Shown one piece after another: positions 9,327 to 19,380 of a stretch of 54,078 nt of DNA. The translations under genes and the position numbers were made by a program. Within the stretch, counting starts at the first letter, position 1. Each line of letters begins with the position of its first letter. The notes under the pieces are model-generated. The model searched no databases and had not been told where the DNA came from. It saw only the letters and a list, made by a program, of their open reading frames with translations. The DNA is from an uncultured Oceanospirillaceae bacterium (GTDB taxonomy: Bacteria; Pseudomonadota; Gammaproteobacteria; Pseudomonadales; Balneatricaceae). Location of the stretch: positions 1-54,078 of the forward strand of contig CAKZOD010000092.1 in the NCBI GenBank assembly GCA_937136055.1. The letters run 5' to 3'.

Positions 9327-11272
9327 GATGCTTTCCTCTGCTCGCTTTGATTAGACGTAACGGTATCTGAAGACTCGATTAACGTTTCAACCGCTAACTG
9401 TGTTTGGATACGTGACGTACTGCCATCTTGGAAGGTAATAACCGTATCAATGTCAACGACATCGTCGCCTTGATAGATTGAATCAATGATTTCTTTATAC
9501 TTATCTGCAATCACTGAACGACGTACTTTGCGGGTACGGGTTAACTCGCCATCATCTGCATCAAGCTCTTTGTAGAGCAATACAAATTTGTTGATTTTTT
9601 GTGCATCAGGTAGCGTTTCATTCACTTTATTTACCTCTTGCGCAAGTTTTTCGTAAACCTCAGGCAAGGTTGATAAGTTAGTGTAGTTAGTGAACGCAAG
9701 GCCTTGTTGTTCAGCCCATTTGGCAACAATAGAGAAACGAATACAGACAATAGCGCTAAGGAAAGGCTTATCCTTACCCAGTATGACCGCTTCACCAATG
9801 AAGGATGAGAATTTTAATTTATTCTCAATATACTGTGGGGAGTACTGCACACCATGGCTGGTTTTCGCTAAATCTTTGATACGATCGATAATCACTAAGT
9901 GACCGGAGTCTTTAAAGTAGCCCGCATCACCGGTATGCATCCAACCATCTATTACGTCTTCATCATAAGCTTCTTGGTTATCAAGATACCCTGTAAACAT
10001 ACCGACAGTTTTTGCAATAACTTCACCAACACCTTCTTTATCTGCATTGATGACCTTAACTTCAGAGTTATCAAACACAACGCCTACGCTGTCGTAATCA
10101 ATATCATCTTCTTTGTGTACAGTGTACGCACCACAAAGCTCAGTTTGGCCATACAATTGGCGTAATGGCACACCAATAGTCTGGAAGAATCGGAAAGTAT
10201 CCGGCCCCATCGCAGCACCACCTGTGGCCGCTGATTTTAAGAATGAAAAGCCTAATCTATCACGCAATGCCTTCATCAGAAGAACCTCAGCCAGCCAGGA
10301 CTTTCGGCCTAGTTTTTGGGCGTCTTCTGCATGCTTCATAGCAAAGTTAAACAGTTTTTGTTTAAGCGGTGTAGAGTCCATCATGCGCGCTTTAACGTCG
10401 GCTAATATACCTTCCCAAACACGCGGTGCCAGCAATACAAAGCTTGGGCCTATCTCGCGCAAATCAGCCATTAGTGTTTCTTGCTCTTCAACAAAGTTGA
10501 CGATTTGGCGAGAAATTAAGGCTTGGCCGATAGCGTATACCTGCTCCATAATCCAGGGCAGTGGTAAAACGGATACATAGTTGTCACCTGCTTGTCTTGG
10601 ATCTGCACGCAGGTAAGCACTACAGTGCTTAATAAAGTCACCACCACCTAGCAATACAATCTTAGGTTTAGAGGTTGTTCCTGAAGTTGTGCAATAAATA
10701 GCCGTACTTTCCGCTTTTGTTGCATCGACATAAGTATCGTAAAGCTCAGGGGATAAACGCTCGATATCCTTACCTTGCTGATAAATATCTTCAATACTGA
10801 CTAAGCGCGGATCATCGTACTTACGCATACCTCTAGGGTCGCAATACACAATCACTTTTACGTTAGGGATGTCATCACCGAGCTCTAGTAACTTATCGCA
10901 TTGCTCTTCATCTTCTGCAATAACCACAGTGGCACGGGACTTATTAAGTAAATAAACAACTTCTTCGTGTAACGAATCTTGGAAAATACCAATTGAGTAA
11001 CACTGCATCGCGTGTGCCGCAATTTCGCCCCACACCCATTCAGGGCGGTTATCACCTAACAGCGCAATAGCATCGCCCTTTTCAACGCCTAACTTAACCA
11101 GTGCAAGAGAGAGCCACTTGACCCGTGATTGGTATTCATTCCAGTTAAACTCGGTCCAAATACCAAACTCTTTCTCACGCATGGCAATATTGTTTGGCCA
11201 ATTTTTAGCGTTGTGGCGCAAAATTTTAGGGAATGTATCAAATTCGCCCATTTCATAATCTTGAGAGCTCAT
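9323..11272 (-). CDS. Long-chain-type acyl-CoA ligase (AMP-forming)
   Basis: 649 residues, adenylate-forming superfamily. The P-loop CTTSGTTSKPK lies at about 194-204, the A5 motif QLYGQTEL is near 366, and the A7/A8 region is GWMHTGDAGYF then DRIKDLAKTSHG. It activates a carboxylic acid as acyl-AMP, then acyl-CoA. The N-terminal region and length resemble FadD15/ACSL-type long-chain enzymes. It is wedged between livG (TAATG overlap) and livH (ATGA overlap), so it is made in step with the transporter. This arrangement suggests that the imported substrate is activated immediately after entry. Substrate chain length cannot be read by eye. Confidence 0.88.
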   Translation of the reverse strand: MSSQDYEMGEFDTFPKILRHNAKNWPNNIAMREKEFGIWTEFNWNEYQSRVKWLSLALVKLGVEKGDAIALLGDNRPEWVWGEIAAHAMQCYSIGIFQDSLHEEVVYLLNKSRATVVIAEDEEQCDKLLELGDDIPNVKVIVYCDPRGMRKYDDPRLVSIEDIYQQGKDIERLSPELYDTYVDATKAESTAIYCTTSGTTSKPKIVLLGGGDFIKHCSAYLRADPRQAGDNYVSVLPLPWIMEQVYAIGQALISRQIVNFVEEQETLMADLREIGPSFVLLAPRVWEGILADVKARMMDSTPLKQKLFNFAMKHAEDAQKLGRKSWLAEVLLMKALRDRLGFSFLKSAATGGAAMGPDTFRFFQTIGVPLRQLYGQTELCGAYTVHKEDDIDYDSVGVVFDNSEVKVINADKEGVGEVIAKTVGMFTGYLDNQEAYDEDVIDGWMHTGDAGYFKDSGHLVIIDRIKDLAKTSHGVQYSPQYIENKLKFSSFIGEAVILGKDKPFLSAIVCIRFSIVAKWAEQQGLAFTNYTNLSTLPEVYEKLAQEVNKVNETLPDAQKINKFVLLYKELDADDGELTRTRKVRRSVIADKYKEIIDSIYQGDDVVDIDTVITFQDGSTSRIQTQLAVETLIESSDTVTSNQSEQRKAS

Positions 11273-12063
11273 TAGCTGGCCTCCTCTAAATCATCTTCTA
11301 TACCGAGATACGCACGCTTAACGTGTGGATCAGCCATAACCTCATCAGGCAAACCTGAAATCAGCTTCTTACCAAAATCAAGCACCATCACTTCATGGGA
11401 GATGTCCATCACAACTCCCATATCGTGTTCTATCATCATGACGGTAATATCGAACTCTTCATTGAGATCTAAGATATAGCGCGCCATATCTTCTTTCTCT
11501 TCTAGGTTCATACCCGCCATTGGCTCATCTAATAAGATCAATTTAGGGTTAAGTGCCATTGCACGAGCAAGCTCTACTCTTTTACGCAAACCGTAAGAAA
11601 GCGTGCCAGCTACTGCCTTTCTGATATGTGAAATTTCTAGAAAATCAATAACTTCCTCAACTATTCTACGATGCTCTAACTCTTCTTTTTGCGCACCGGA
11701 TGCCCAGTACAAAGGTCCCGTTAACCAATTGTTCTTCAACAAGTGATGACGGCCCACCATAATGTTATCTAGCACTGACAAATGACCAAATAGCGCCAGG
11801 TTTTGAAACGTGCGCCCCATACCTAGATCTGCTCTATCATTGGGATCAAGATTGGTAACATTATTTCCTTGGAATATAACGTTACCCTCATTTGGCTGGT
11901 ATCTACCTGAGATACAGTTCAGCATTGACGTTTTGCCAGCACCGTTGGGACCGATGATTGAAAACACAGAGCCTTTTTTAACGTCGAAACTGACATCGGT
12001 GAGTGCTTTTACACCCCCAAACGCCAGCGACACTTGCTCTACTTTGAGTATTGACTCAGTCAC
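11272..12063 (-). CDS. livG: ABC transporter ATP-binding protein LivG
   Basis: About 263 residues. Walker A GPNGAGKTSML (near 39), signature LSYGLRKRVELARA (near 157) and Walker B LILLDEPMAGMN are intact, and the C-terminal DPHVKRAYLG is typical of LivG. Two in-frame GTG starts are possible. The one at 12063 lies 7 nt after AAGGAG and is preferred; the one at 12069 is only 1 nt from it. First gene of the eight-gene minus-strand operon, so the operon promoter lies in 12070-12516, shared with the divergent sensor kinase. Confidence 0.88.
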   Translation of the reverse strand: MTESILKVEQVSLAFGGVKALTDVSFDVKKGSVFSIIGPNGAGKTSMLNCISGRYQPNEGNVIFQGNNVTNLDPNDRADLGMGRTFQNLALFGHLSVLDNIMVGRHHLLKNNWLTGPLYWASGAQKEELEHRRIVEEVIDFLEISHIRKAVAGTLSYGLRKRVELARAMALNPKLILLDEPMAGMNLEEKEDMARYILDLNEEFDITVMMIEHDMGVVMDISHEVMVLDFGKKLISGLPDEVMADPHVKRAYLGIEDDLEEAS

Positions 12064-12299
12064 ACTCACACTCCTTATTTAGTTAAAGCTTGCCAACAAG
12101 GTGCTGTTATAGAAATAACGGATATTTCTATTCACAAAAACGCTCAGTCTAAGTCATCTTTTTTTACTGTTATTAATGATTAGTTATTGGGCTGTTTTCG
12201 GCACACAGGTCGATTAAAGTCAGTCACTTATAGCGATATCCTATTGTAGTTCTATGTTAAATTAGCGCCGAAAAGTAACAATCGGCAATAAGGATTAGC

Positions 12300-12372
12300 A
12301 CTTCTAAACTAGTCCTAAGGACTTAGCACCTAACACCTAGTCCTTTAGTGCTAAGCCTTTAGTATTAGAAGT
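12300..12372. promoter_or_regulatory. Imperfect dyad in the livG/sensor-kinase divergent region
   Basis: A long imperfect inverted repeat: ACTTCTAA (12300-12307) pairs with TTAGAAGT (12365-12372). An inner CTTAGCAC pairs with GTGCTAAG, with a few unpaired bases between. TAGTCCT occurs twice inside it. Its place in the only intergenic region between the transport operon and the divergent sensor suggests an operator or a 5'-leader structure. No known binding consensus was matched. Confidence 0.45.
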
Positions 12373-12516
12373 AAAATAACCTATTGGATATTCTCAACAA
12401 TCATCATTAACAATAGTTATTTCAATAAGATATATGATAAATTTAAAGATCAACTAAGGAAGGTTTCAGTAAAACGGTTCTATTGACGGGATTAAAAGTA
12501 AGGGTAAAAGCATACA

Positions 12517-15500
12517 ATGTTTTCAAATTGGTTATTAGTTAGTGTCAGTATTGGCTACATCAGCTTACTCTTTTTACTCGCTTATTTAGGGGGTAAATAT
12601 CGCCACAAATTGACGGCACGCTGGCAGCGCATTATCTATGCACTATCACTCGGTGTTTATTGCACCTCTTGGGGTTTTTTAGGGACGGCTGCACAGGCTG
12701 CTCATGGCTCGTTTACTTACTTTTCTATCTACCTCGCCCCTATTTTGCTCTTTATATTTTGCTGGGGTTTTATCAAACGCATCATCAAAATCAGCTTAAA
12801 ACTGAATATTACGTCCATTGCTGATTTATTATCCGCCCGCTTTGGAAAGTCACAAAAGCTGGCGATTATGATCACTGTTGTAGCGCTCATAGGAACCATG
12901 CCCTATATAGCGCTTCAGCTAAAAGCAATTGTCTACTCTTATCAAATGCTACAAGAGAACCAAGATCTCTCTTCTTGGCAATTAGGGTTGATTGTCAGCC
13001 TAATTCTCACCGGTTTTACCATTTTATTTGGCGTGCGTACCATTGATATCAGTGAACGCCACCCAGGTGTGATGATTGCCATCGCGTTTGAGTCGTTAAT
13101 AAAGTTGATTGCCTTTATCATGGTAGGGTTGTTTGTTAGCTATTTTATATTCGACTCTCCGCAAGATATTTTCCAGCGCTCTATCAATCATATCAATCTT
13201 GAAAAGCAGTTTGAATTCAGTAGCTTAGTTGGCATGTTTGGTATGCTAATTATCGCCCTTTCCGCTTTTTTGTGTTTGCCGCGTCAATTTCAAGTGATGT
13301 TCGTAGAAGTGAAAGAAGTCAAACACACTTTTTTATCGCGCTGGGTAGTGCCTCTTTATATCTTTATCTTTGCCTTTTTCGCAGGCCCCATCGGACTTGG
13401 GGGCTATTTGCTTTATGGGGACTCACTCTCAGCAGATGCTTACGCGCTATTTTTACCTTCTTACAATGGCCAGTTATGGCTCTCTTTATTTGCATTTATT
13501 GGCGCGGTATCAGCGGCCAGCTCCATGGTTATTGTGTCAACCATTGCTTTGAGCACTATGCTCAGTAATGAGATTGTTTTTCCGTTGATGTTTAAATATG
13601 CAAGACGTCAGCATAATGATTTTAACCATTTCCAAACTCAGTTATTACTCATTCGCAAAGCTTTAGTCTTTCTAGTCATCGCCTTAAGCTTCAGCTTATT
13701 ACTCGCATCTCCCCCTGATACTTTAGCTTCACTTGGTGAAGTCGCATTTGGGGCAATAGCACAAATATGCCCTGTTCTGATTGCTGCTTTTTTCTGGCGA
13801 AGAGCTACCTTAAGTGGTGTTTTAAGTGGCCTGTGTGTGGGGTTTTCTATCTGGCTCTTTTTCAATTTCTTCCCACAGGTCGGCTTTTACCAGCATCCTC
13901 TCGCAGATTCCCAATACCCGGGTACTACAGTTGTAACGCTCTCAGGATTACTGTTTAACATATTGATAATGTGGGTGGTTTCTATTTCGTCGAGGCAAAG
14001 CCTTAGAGAGCAAATGCAAAGTAAATACTTCTACCCTCATCGTAAAGTAGCGCAATGGCGATTACCGAAACAACCTAAAGTCGATATCCACGAATTGGAG
14101 TTTTTAGTGGCGCGGTTTATGGGTGCTGATAAAGCGAATCAATCCTTTAAAGATTTCGCCCACAAAAACCAAAACCTAAAGGCCAAGGAGTTTGATGAAG
14201 CACTGATCTTTCACGCTGAAACCACCCTCGCCGCTGTACTAGGCTCTGCATCTGCTAAATTAGTAACCTCTTTTGCGATGGGCGGTAATGACATGGCTTT
14301 TGACCAAGTTGCTCAACTAGTCGAAGAAAGCTCTAATCAGCAGCTAGAGTTCAGCAGAACGGTGCTACAAAGCGCCATTGAAAACGCCAGTGAAGGTATC
14401 TCTGTTATCGATAGCGACCTGAATTTAGTCGCATGGAATCAACGTTATCTGGATATTTTCAATTTCCCGGAAGAATTTATCTATATCGGCAGTCCTATCA
14501 GCCAGCTAATTCGATACAATTTAAGCTTGCGCCCAAGATACGCCGCCAACCTCAACGAGCAAGTTGAAAAGCGCCTGCAATACATTAAAGATGGCAGTCG
14601 CCACAGCACTGAACTTAAACTCGACAATGGCATGAGTATACATATTGAAGGTAATCCAATACCTGGCGGCGGGTTTGTGATGATATTCAGTGATATAACC
14701 GCCTATAGAAAAACAGAAGAGTTTTTAAAAGAAGAGAATGATGGTCTTGAAGCTCGAGTGGTAAATCGTACTAATGAGCTGGAACAGGCCAACAAAGAAC
14801 TCGCCCAAGCTAACCAAGAGTTAGCACAGGCAAGGTATAAAGCAGAGCAAGCGCATTTCAAAAAAAGCCAATATTTAAAAGCCTGTAGCCACGATTTATT
14901 GCAGCCATTATCAGCGGCTAGGCTGTTTTCTTCCGCTTTAAGCTTGAACACAAAAATATCAGATCAAGAACACTTACAATTGCGCCAAATCGATAACTCA
15001 CTTGAAATCGCCAACACACTGTTACTGGATTTAAATGAAGTAGCACGCATTGAAAGTGGTAATATTATCCCTACGGTTCAAGCACATTCTATTCAACAAT
15101 TATTTGATTTATTACGCAGTGAGTTTGAACCTCAATGCAGTGACTATGCTATTGATTTTCATCTACATAACAGCAAGTTGTTTATAAAAAGTGATTTAAA
15201 TTTACTCACTCGCATCATTCAAAATTTCCTCAGTAATGCCTTTAGATACGCAGCTAATGGTAAAGTTCTTTTAGGCTGCAAACGGCGCGGTAAGAATTTA
15301 GAAATACAGATTTATGACACAGGCCCAGGCATACCTACTGATAAGCTGCGTCAGGTTTTCGAGCAATTTACCCAATTAGGGACAAAAACCACAGGCCCTA
15401 AAGGACTGGGATTAGGGCTTAATATTGCACAAAGCTTGGCGAGCCTTCTAGATCACGAGATTCAATTAAAATCCCAGTTAGGTAAAGGGAGCATGTTTAG

Positions 15501-16023
15501 TGTGCTAGTCCCCATCTGCGACAAACCTCTGGCTACAACGAATACCAAGGCCACTCCCGTTACTACTTTACAAGGGGTAAAAGTGTTGTGCATTGATAAT
15601 GAAGAAAAGATTCTTGCGGGTATGAATGAGCTTCTGAGCATTTGGAAATGTGAGGTTTATACTGCACAATCGGCAGATCAGGCTATTCGTTTATTTAATC
15701 AGCACGACGCGCAGTTCGATTTCATGTTAGTTGATTATCAACTACAAGATGAAGTACTCGCAAGTGCATCTTACGAGACCAATAAGAATGATTATCAAAG
15801 CGACGGTATTTCTTTAATAGCACATTTACAAAGCAAAAGCCGCTACCCTATTCCCGCGATTTTAATCACGGCAACAACTGACGAAGAAGTAATGATCAGA
15901 GCTAAAAACGCTGAAATCGGCTATTTGCGTAAAGTGATTAAGCCCATAGCCTTGCGCGCGCTTATGAGCGCTATGCTTGCTAAAAATCTAGAGAAGAATT
16001 ATGCACATGAGGAGTTTAGTTAA
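12517..16023 (+). CDS. SSS-domain hybrid sensor histidine kinase/response regulator (CrbS/MxtR layout)
   Basis: 1168 residues. Residues about 1-500 form a sodium:solute-symporter-like domain with about 12-13 membrane helices (for example GVYCTSWGFLGTAAQAAHG near 46-64). A PAS-like domain (about 620-730) and a glutamate/alanine-rich coiled coil (about 735-785) follow. The histidine-kinase domain has its phospho-acceptor His at 792 (SHDLLQPL), N-box NFLSNAFRYA and G-boxes DTGPGIP and GLGLGLNIA. A C-terminal receiver has its acceptor Asp at 1073 (LVDYQ). The architecture is that of CrbS/MxtR/NahK-ErcS-type kinases, which control acetate and other carbon-source switching through a LuxR-type partner. 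The partner gene converges on it, and the transport/CoA-ligase operon diverges from it, so it may sense or regulate that substrate (inference). Confidence 0.88.
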   Translation: MFSNWLLVSVSIGYISLLFLLAYLGGKYRHKLTARWQRIIYALSLGVYCTSWGFLGTAAQAAHGSFTYFSIYLAPILLFIFCWGFIKRIIKISLKLNITSIADLLSARFGKSQKLAIMITVVALIGTMPYIALQLKAIVYSYQMLQENQDLSSWQLGLIVSLILTGFTILFGVRTIDISERHPGVMIAIAFESLIKLIAFIMVGLFVSYFIFDSPQDIFQRSINHINLEKQFEFSSLVGMFGMLIIALSAFLCLPRQFQVMFVEVKEVKHTFLSRWVVPLYIFIFAFFAGPIGLGGYLLYGDSLSADAYALFLPSYNGQLWLSLFAFIGAVSAASSMVIVSTIALSTMLSNEIVFPLMFKYARRQHNDFNHFQTQLLLIRKALVFLVIALSFSLLLASPPDTLASLGEVAFGAIAQICPVLIAAFFWRRATLSGVLSGLCVGFSIWLFFNFFPQVGFYQHPLADSQYPGTTVVTLSGLLFNILIMWVVSISSRQSLREQMQSKYFYPHRKVAQWRLPKQPKVDIHELEFLVARFMGADKANQSFKDFAHKNQNLKAKEFDEALIFHAETTLAAVLGSASAKLVTSFAMGGNDMAFDQVAQLVEESSNQQLEFSRTVLQSAIENASEGISVIDSDLNLVAWNQRYLDIFNFPEEFIYIGSPISQLIRYNLSLRPRYAANLNEQVEKRLQYIKDGSRHSTELKLDNGMSIHIEGNPIPGGGFVMIFSDITAYRKTEEFLKEENDGLEARVVNRTNELEQANKELAQANQELAQARYKAEQAHFKKSQYLKACSHDLLQPLSAARLFSSALSLNTKISDQEHLQLRQIDNSLEIANTLLLDLNEVARIESGNIIPTVQAHSIQQLFDLLRSEFEPQCSDYAIDFHLHNSKLFIKSDLNLLTRIIQNFLSNAFRYAANGKVLLGCKRRGKNLEIQIYDTGPGIPTDKLRQVFEQFTQLGTKTTGPKGLGLGLNIAQSLASLLDHEIQLKSQLGKGSMFSVLVPICDKPLATTNTKATPVTTLQGVKVLCIDNEEKILAGMNELLSIWKCEVYTAQSADQAIRLFNQHDAQFDFMLVDYQLQDEVLASASYETNKNDYQSDGISLIAHLQSKSRYPIPAILITATTDEEVMIRAKNAEIGYLRKVIKPIALRALMSAMLAKNLEKNYAHEEFS

Positions 16024-16145
16024 AGCACGTAAGCTGTAAGCAAAAGAGGCTAGACAGCTATTGAATATTTACAAGGAAAAAACGGAGCTCTTATATCTAA
16101 GATATATGCATAGCAGCTATAAAATTTATATAAGCGCTTAATGCT

Positions 16146-16811
16146 TTACTCAACAGTCGGCCCGAAGGAGTTTTGGGCCATCATTATTTCATTGAGCACA
16201 ATGACCGCTTGTGTTCTATTTCTAACACCCAATTTTAAAAAGATAGTGCTCGCATGGCTCTTAATAGTCGACTCTGCTAAACCCAAGTCATAAGCTATTT
16301 GTTTATTGAGCATTCCATCGGCAAACATTAGCAGTATCTTATGCTGTTGAGGCGTTAAAGAATCAATCCTTTCATCTTGTGTGATTTCGCTACTTTGGCC
16401 ATTTAAACCTCCTGATGGCGTCCATAGCTCCCCCGTGAATACTCTCTCGATCGCTTCAACCATGCTTGCAACGGGTGTTGATTTAGGAATAAAGCCTGCC
16501 GCACCATGGTGCATCGCTTTATTAATTGTATCGGGATCATCAATACCTGAAATCACCACCACACCAATTTCTGGGTGCTTAGCTCTTAGGTTAATAAGCG
16601 TGCTAAAACCTTGAGCCCCAGGGATATCAAGATCCAACAAGATTAAATCAATATCACCGCTGACATTGTTTTCTAGCTCTGCGTCTAGCTGTGCAATAGT
16701 CTCAGCTTCAATCAAAACAGCTTGATTAAAGTGCCCTTTCAGCATTGTTATCAAGGCTTGTCTAAACAGTGGATGATCATCTGCTATTATTATTTTTTCT
16801 ATACAGCTCAT
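16146..16811 (-). CDS. LuxR/NarL-family response regulator (CrbR/ErdR-like)
   Basis: 221 residues. N-terminal receiver with the acidic pair ADD (10-12), acceptor Asp60 (LILLDLDIPG) and the conserved Lys near 114 (GFIPKS). The C-terminal LuxR-type helix-turn-helix (about 150-215) has the hallmark LTPQQHKILLMFADGMLNKQIA and STIKSHASTIFLKLGVRNRTQAV. It converges with the hybrid kinase (122 bp between stops) and is its most likely partner, as in CrbS/CrbR and MxtR/ErdR. No clear terminator was found between them. Probable targets include its own neighbourhood, the liv/ligase operon. Confidence 0.88.
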   Translation of the reverse strand: MSCIEKIIIADDHPLFRQALITMLKGHFNQAVLIEAETIAQLDAELENNVSGDIDLILLDLDIPGAQGFSTLINLRAKHPEIGVVVISGIDDPDTINKAMHHGAAGFIPKSTPVASMVEAIERVFTGELWTPSGGLNGQSSEITQDERIDSLTPQQHKILLMFADGMLNKQIAYDLGLAESTIKSHASTIFLKLGVRNRTQAVIVLNEIMMAQNSFGPTVE

Positions 16812-17723
16812 CTTAATCTAAATCCATGATCCATGATCCATAAAGGTAATTTTAATTAATAGTATAATATATGACATTTTATGCAAGTTGAGCAACACAT
16901 AATCAGCTTGTTTTTTGAACACACAAGCCAAACACTCCACTTATTCAACCTTTTACTATTAACGTTTCTTAGACAACTCATCAATTTATAATTTTTCATG
17001 CAGCAAGCTTTAAGCTGAAGATCAATACTAGCAGGCTAAACACACTGCTGAAATTATACTTTTGAATGAGAGGACTGTAGCTTAAGAAGCAATTGAGTTC
17101 ATATATTTTAAGTGGGCAAACTAGGCAGCTCTCAATATAAATAGATTCTCAATCAACATCTTCTTAATTATAAGGATATTTCAATTGTTAGGCGTTTAAC
17201 ATCACCTTTTAGAGTGATACCCCTTTTTTAATTATCCTTGTTAGGTGTTTTTAAACAGCTACTTATAAAATCAGCACCGAATCAAACGCTTAGTCTTTGC
17301 CCCGGCAAATTGCACTGACCTTCTCAGTAGCATGTCGATTTATCTAAACTCCTTAACAATACATATTATTTGATATGTATTTTGTATTTATAATATCCCA
17401 AAATGCTAATTGTCGATGTCTTTTTAGCCTATTGTTTATATCTTGATTTGTCTCACACATACATATTTATGCTATTTTTTCCTGTAATTCTCAGCATAGT
17501 TCTTAGGTAATTGTGTTTTATAGTGACTAAGCAATTTTCTATTAACTGATGAAGCACCCTTTTAAATACTGATTCGTAACAGCAATCCAATAATCAATAG
17601 GAATAATGCTACAGTTGTTTTAAACTTAACCTGAACACAATATTAATATACTTTAAAATAGATCTCATTCTGTGGTGCTGATAGCCGTCTTCATTGTTAA
17701 CTGATAATAACCAGATGTGATAT
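16812..17723. other. 912-bp non-coding region
   Basis: The longest gene-free stretch in the window. AT-rich. Near 16824-16840 the heptad ATCCATG is repeated next to the response-regulator start. Near 17188-17205 there is a short GTTAGGCG/TTTAAC dyad. No ORF above about 40 codons, tRNA or attC site was recognised. It could carry a small RNA or simply two long promoter regions; I see no decisive signal. Confidence 0.4.
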
Positions 17724-19292
17724 ATGAAATATTTAACAACGCGTTTTTGCAGCTTTACCCCAATAAAAATTAGCAAAAGGTTAGTGACATCTGTTGTATT
17801 AACGCTTTTGCTTATTTCTACAACTCAATCTATAAGCGCACAAATAACAAACCCAGCTTCAAGCAGCACTGCAACCTCCCCTTCTGTAAGTAACGTTATT
17901 CTTTCAACCCCTGATACTTCAAATAGCTTCACTGTCACATTTAATAAGCTCGATTTTTATCATTTGATTTGTATTAGCTTAATTCTCAGCACTCTCCTTT
18001 TTCTCTTTATCCGTCGTACGCTCCTATCCAAGCAAAAAATTGAAACGGCTAATTTCAAGTTAATGCGTAAACATTCAAAGTTTAAATCCCTGTTTCACGA
18101 TACATCGGATGCAATGATACTGATAAAAGAAATGCGTTATTTCGATGTCAATTTAGCAACCCTTTCTCTTTTTGGTTACACTGACAAAAAGAAGCTTATA
18201 AACATTAAGATAGGTTCTTTTTCACCAAAAATTCAACCGGATGGCATCCCATCACAAGACAAAATTAACTATCACTTTGGCCGATGCGAGAAACAGGGTA
18301 GCTCTCGATTTGAATGGCAGTGCCAAAAGCCCGATGGAAATATCTTATGGCTAGATATCACAATCACTAAGATTGTTATTAACAAAGAAGCGCTCATTCA
18401 TATGATCTGTAGAGATATAGATGAAATGAAAAAGCTTGAATATCAAAATACGATTAAAAACATGCAATTAGAGAACTCTAATCGAGAGTTAGTGGCGACC
18501 ATCGATAACTTAAATCAAGTGCAAGATAAGCTAGTTGCCACAGAAAAAATGGCGGCATTAGGTGCGCTGGTGGCCGGTATCTCTCATGAAATCAACACAC
18601 CTGTAGGTATGAGTTTAACCGGGATTTCTCATTTTAAGAGCCTGACTGAAGAGATTGTTAATGATTTCAAAAATCAGAAATTGACTCAAAGTAAATTACA
18701 AAAATACCTAGAAAACAGTGAACAAGCCTGCCGCCTCACAACTGTTAATCTAGAAAAGGCTGCGACCCTAATCAGTAGTTTTAAGCAAATAGCTGTTGAC
18801 CAAACCAGTGAAGAAAAGCGCGTCTTCAATGTAAAACACTATATAGACGAGATTCTTGCAAGCATTCACTCTGTAATTAAAAAATCACAGCTTGATGTAT
18901 TTATCCACTGCCCTGAAGATGCAGTGATTGATTCATACCCTGGTGCGCTTTCTCAGATACTCACTAACCTTATAATGAACTCCGTTATTCACGGATTTAA
19001 AAATCGTATAGATGGAAAAATTCACATCCATGTGACGTTTTCTGAAGATAGCTTGTATATAAAATACAGCGATAACGGAGTGGGCATAAAAGCGCAAAAC
19101 CTGCCTAAAATCTTTGATCCTTTTTTTACAACAAACCGCAACAACGGCGGAAGCGGCTTAGGCTTAAATATAATTTACAATTTAGTCTGCAACACTTTCA
19201 AGGGTGAGATTAACTGTGACAGCACAATAAATGAAGGAACAACCTTCTCCATTAAACTTTGTGCTGCCATTACCCGCCCTACCTCTGCCTAA
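17724..19292 (+). CDS. PAS-domain sensor histidine kinase
   Basis: 522 residues. An N-terminal signal/anchor (about 18-40), a short Ser/Thr-rich periplasmic stretch of only some 40 residues and a second membrane helix (about 75-95) are followed by a PAS domain (about 110-235). The kinase core has H-box His288 (GISHEINTPVG), N-box NLIMNSVIHGF and G-boxes DNGVGIK and GGSGLGLNI, ending near residue 515. The very small periplasmic part makes a cytoplasmic or membrane-derived signal more likely. No response-regulator gene is adjacent, so it is an orphan kinase here. It converges on aceE. Confidence 0.85.
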   Translation: MKYLTTRFCSFTPIKISKRLVTSVVLTLLLISTTQSISAQITNPASSSTATSPSVSNVILSTPDTSNSFTVTFNKLDFYHLICISLILSTLLFLFIRRTLLSKQKIETANFKLMRKHSKFKSLFHDTSDAMILIKEMRYFDVNLATLSLFGYTDKKKLINIKIGSFSPKIQPDGIPSQDKINYHFGRCEKQGSSRFEWQCQKPDGNILWLDITITKIVINKEALIHMICRDIDEMKKLEYQNTIKNMQLENSNRELVATIDNLNQVQDKLVATEKMAALGALVAGISHEINTPVGMSLTGISHFKSLTEEIVNDFKNQKLTQSKLQKYLENSEQACRLTTVNLEKAATLISSFKQIAVDQTSEEKRVFNVKHYIDEILASIHSVIKKSQLDVFIHCPEDAVIDSYPGALSQILTNLIMNSVIHGFKNRIDGKIHIHVTFSEDSLYIKYSDNGVGIKAQNLPKIFDPFFTTNRNNGGSGLGLNIIYNLVCNTFKGEINCDSTINEGTTFSIKLCAAITRPTSA

Positions 19293-19380
19293 CTAACTAC
19301 TTTTATAACAATAATTTAAGACAAACACTTATACTGATACATAACATCATATCCGGGATGCTTCCTTATACCATTAATTG

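Noticed and set aside
10113..10580. 155-codon plus-strand ORF
   Set aside because: Shadow of the acyl-CoA ligase gene on the opposite strand, with no protein-like pattern.
17188..17205. attC-like GTTAGGC sequence upstream of the orphan kinase
   Set aside because: Only one short dyad with no second core at attC distance; far from the array.
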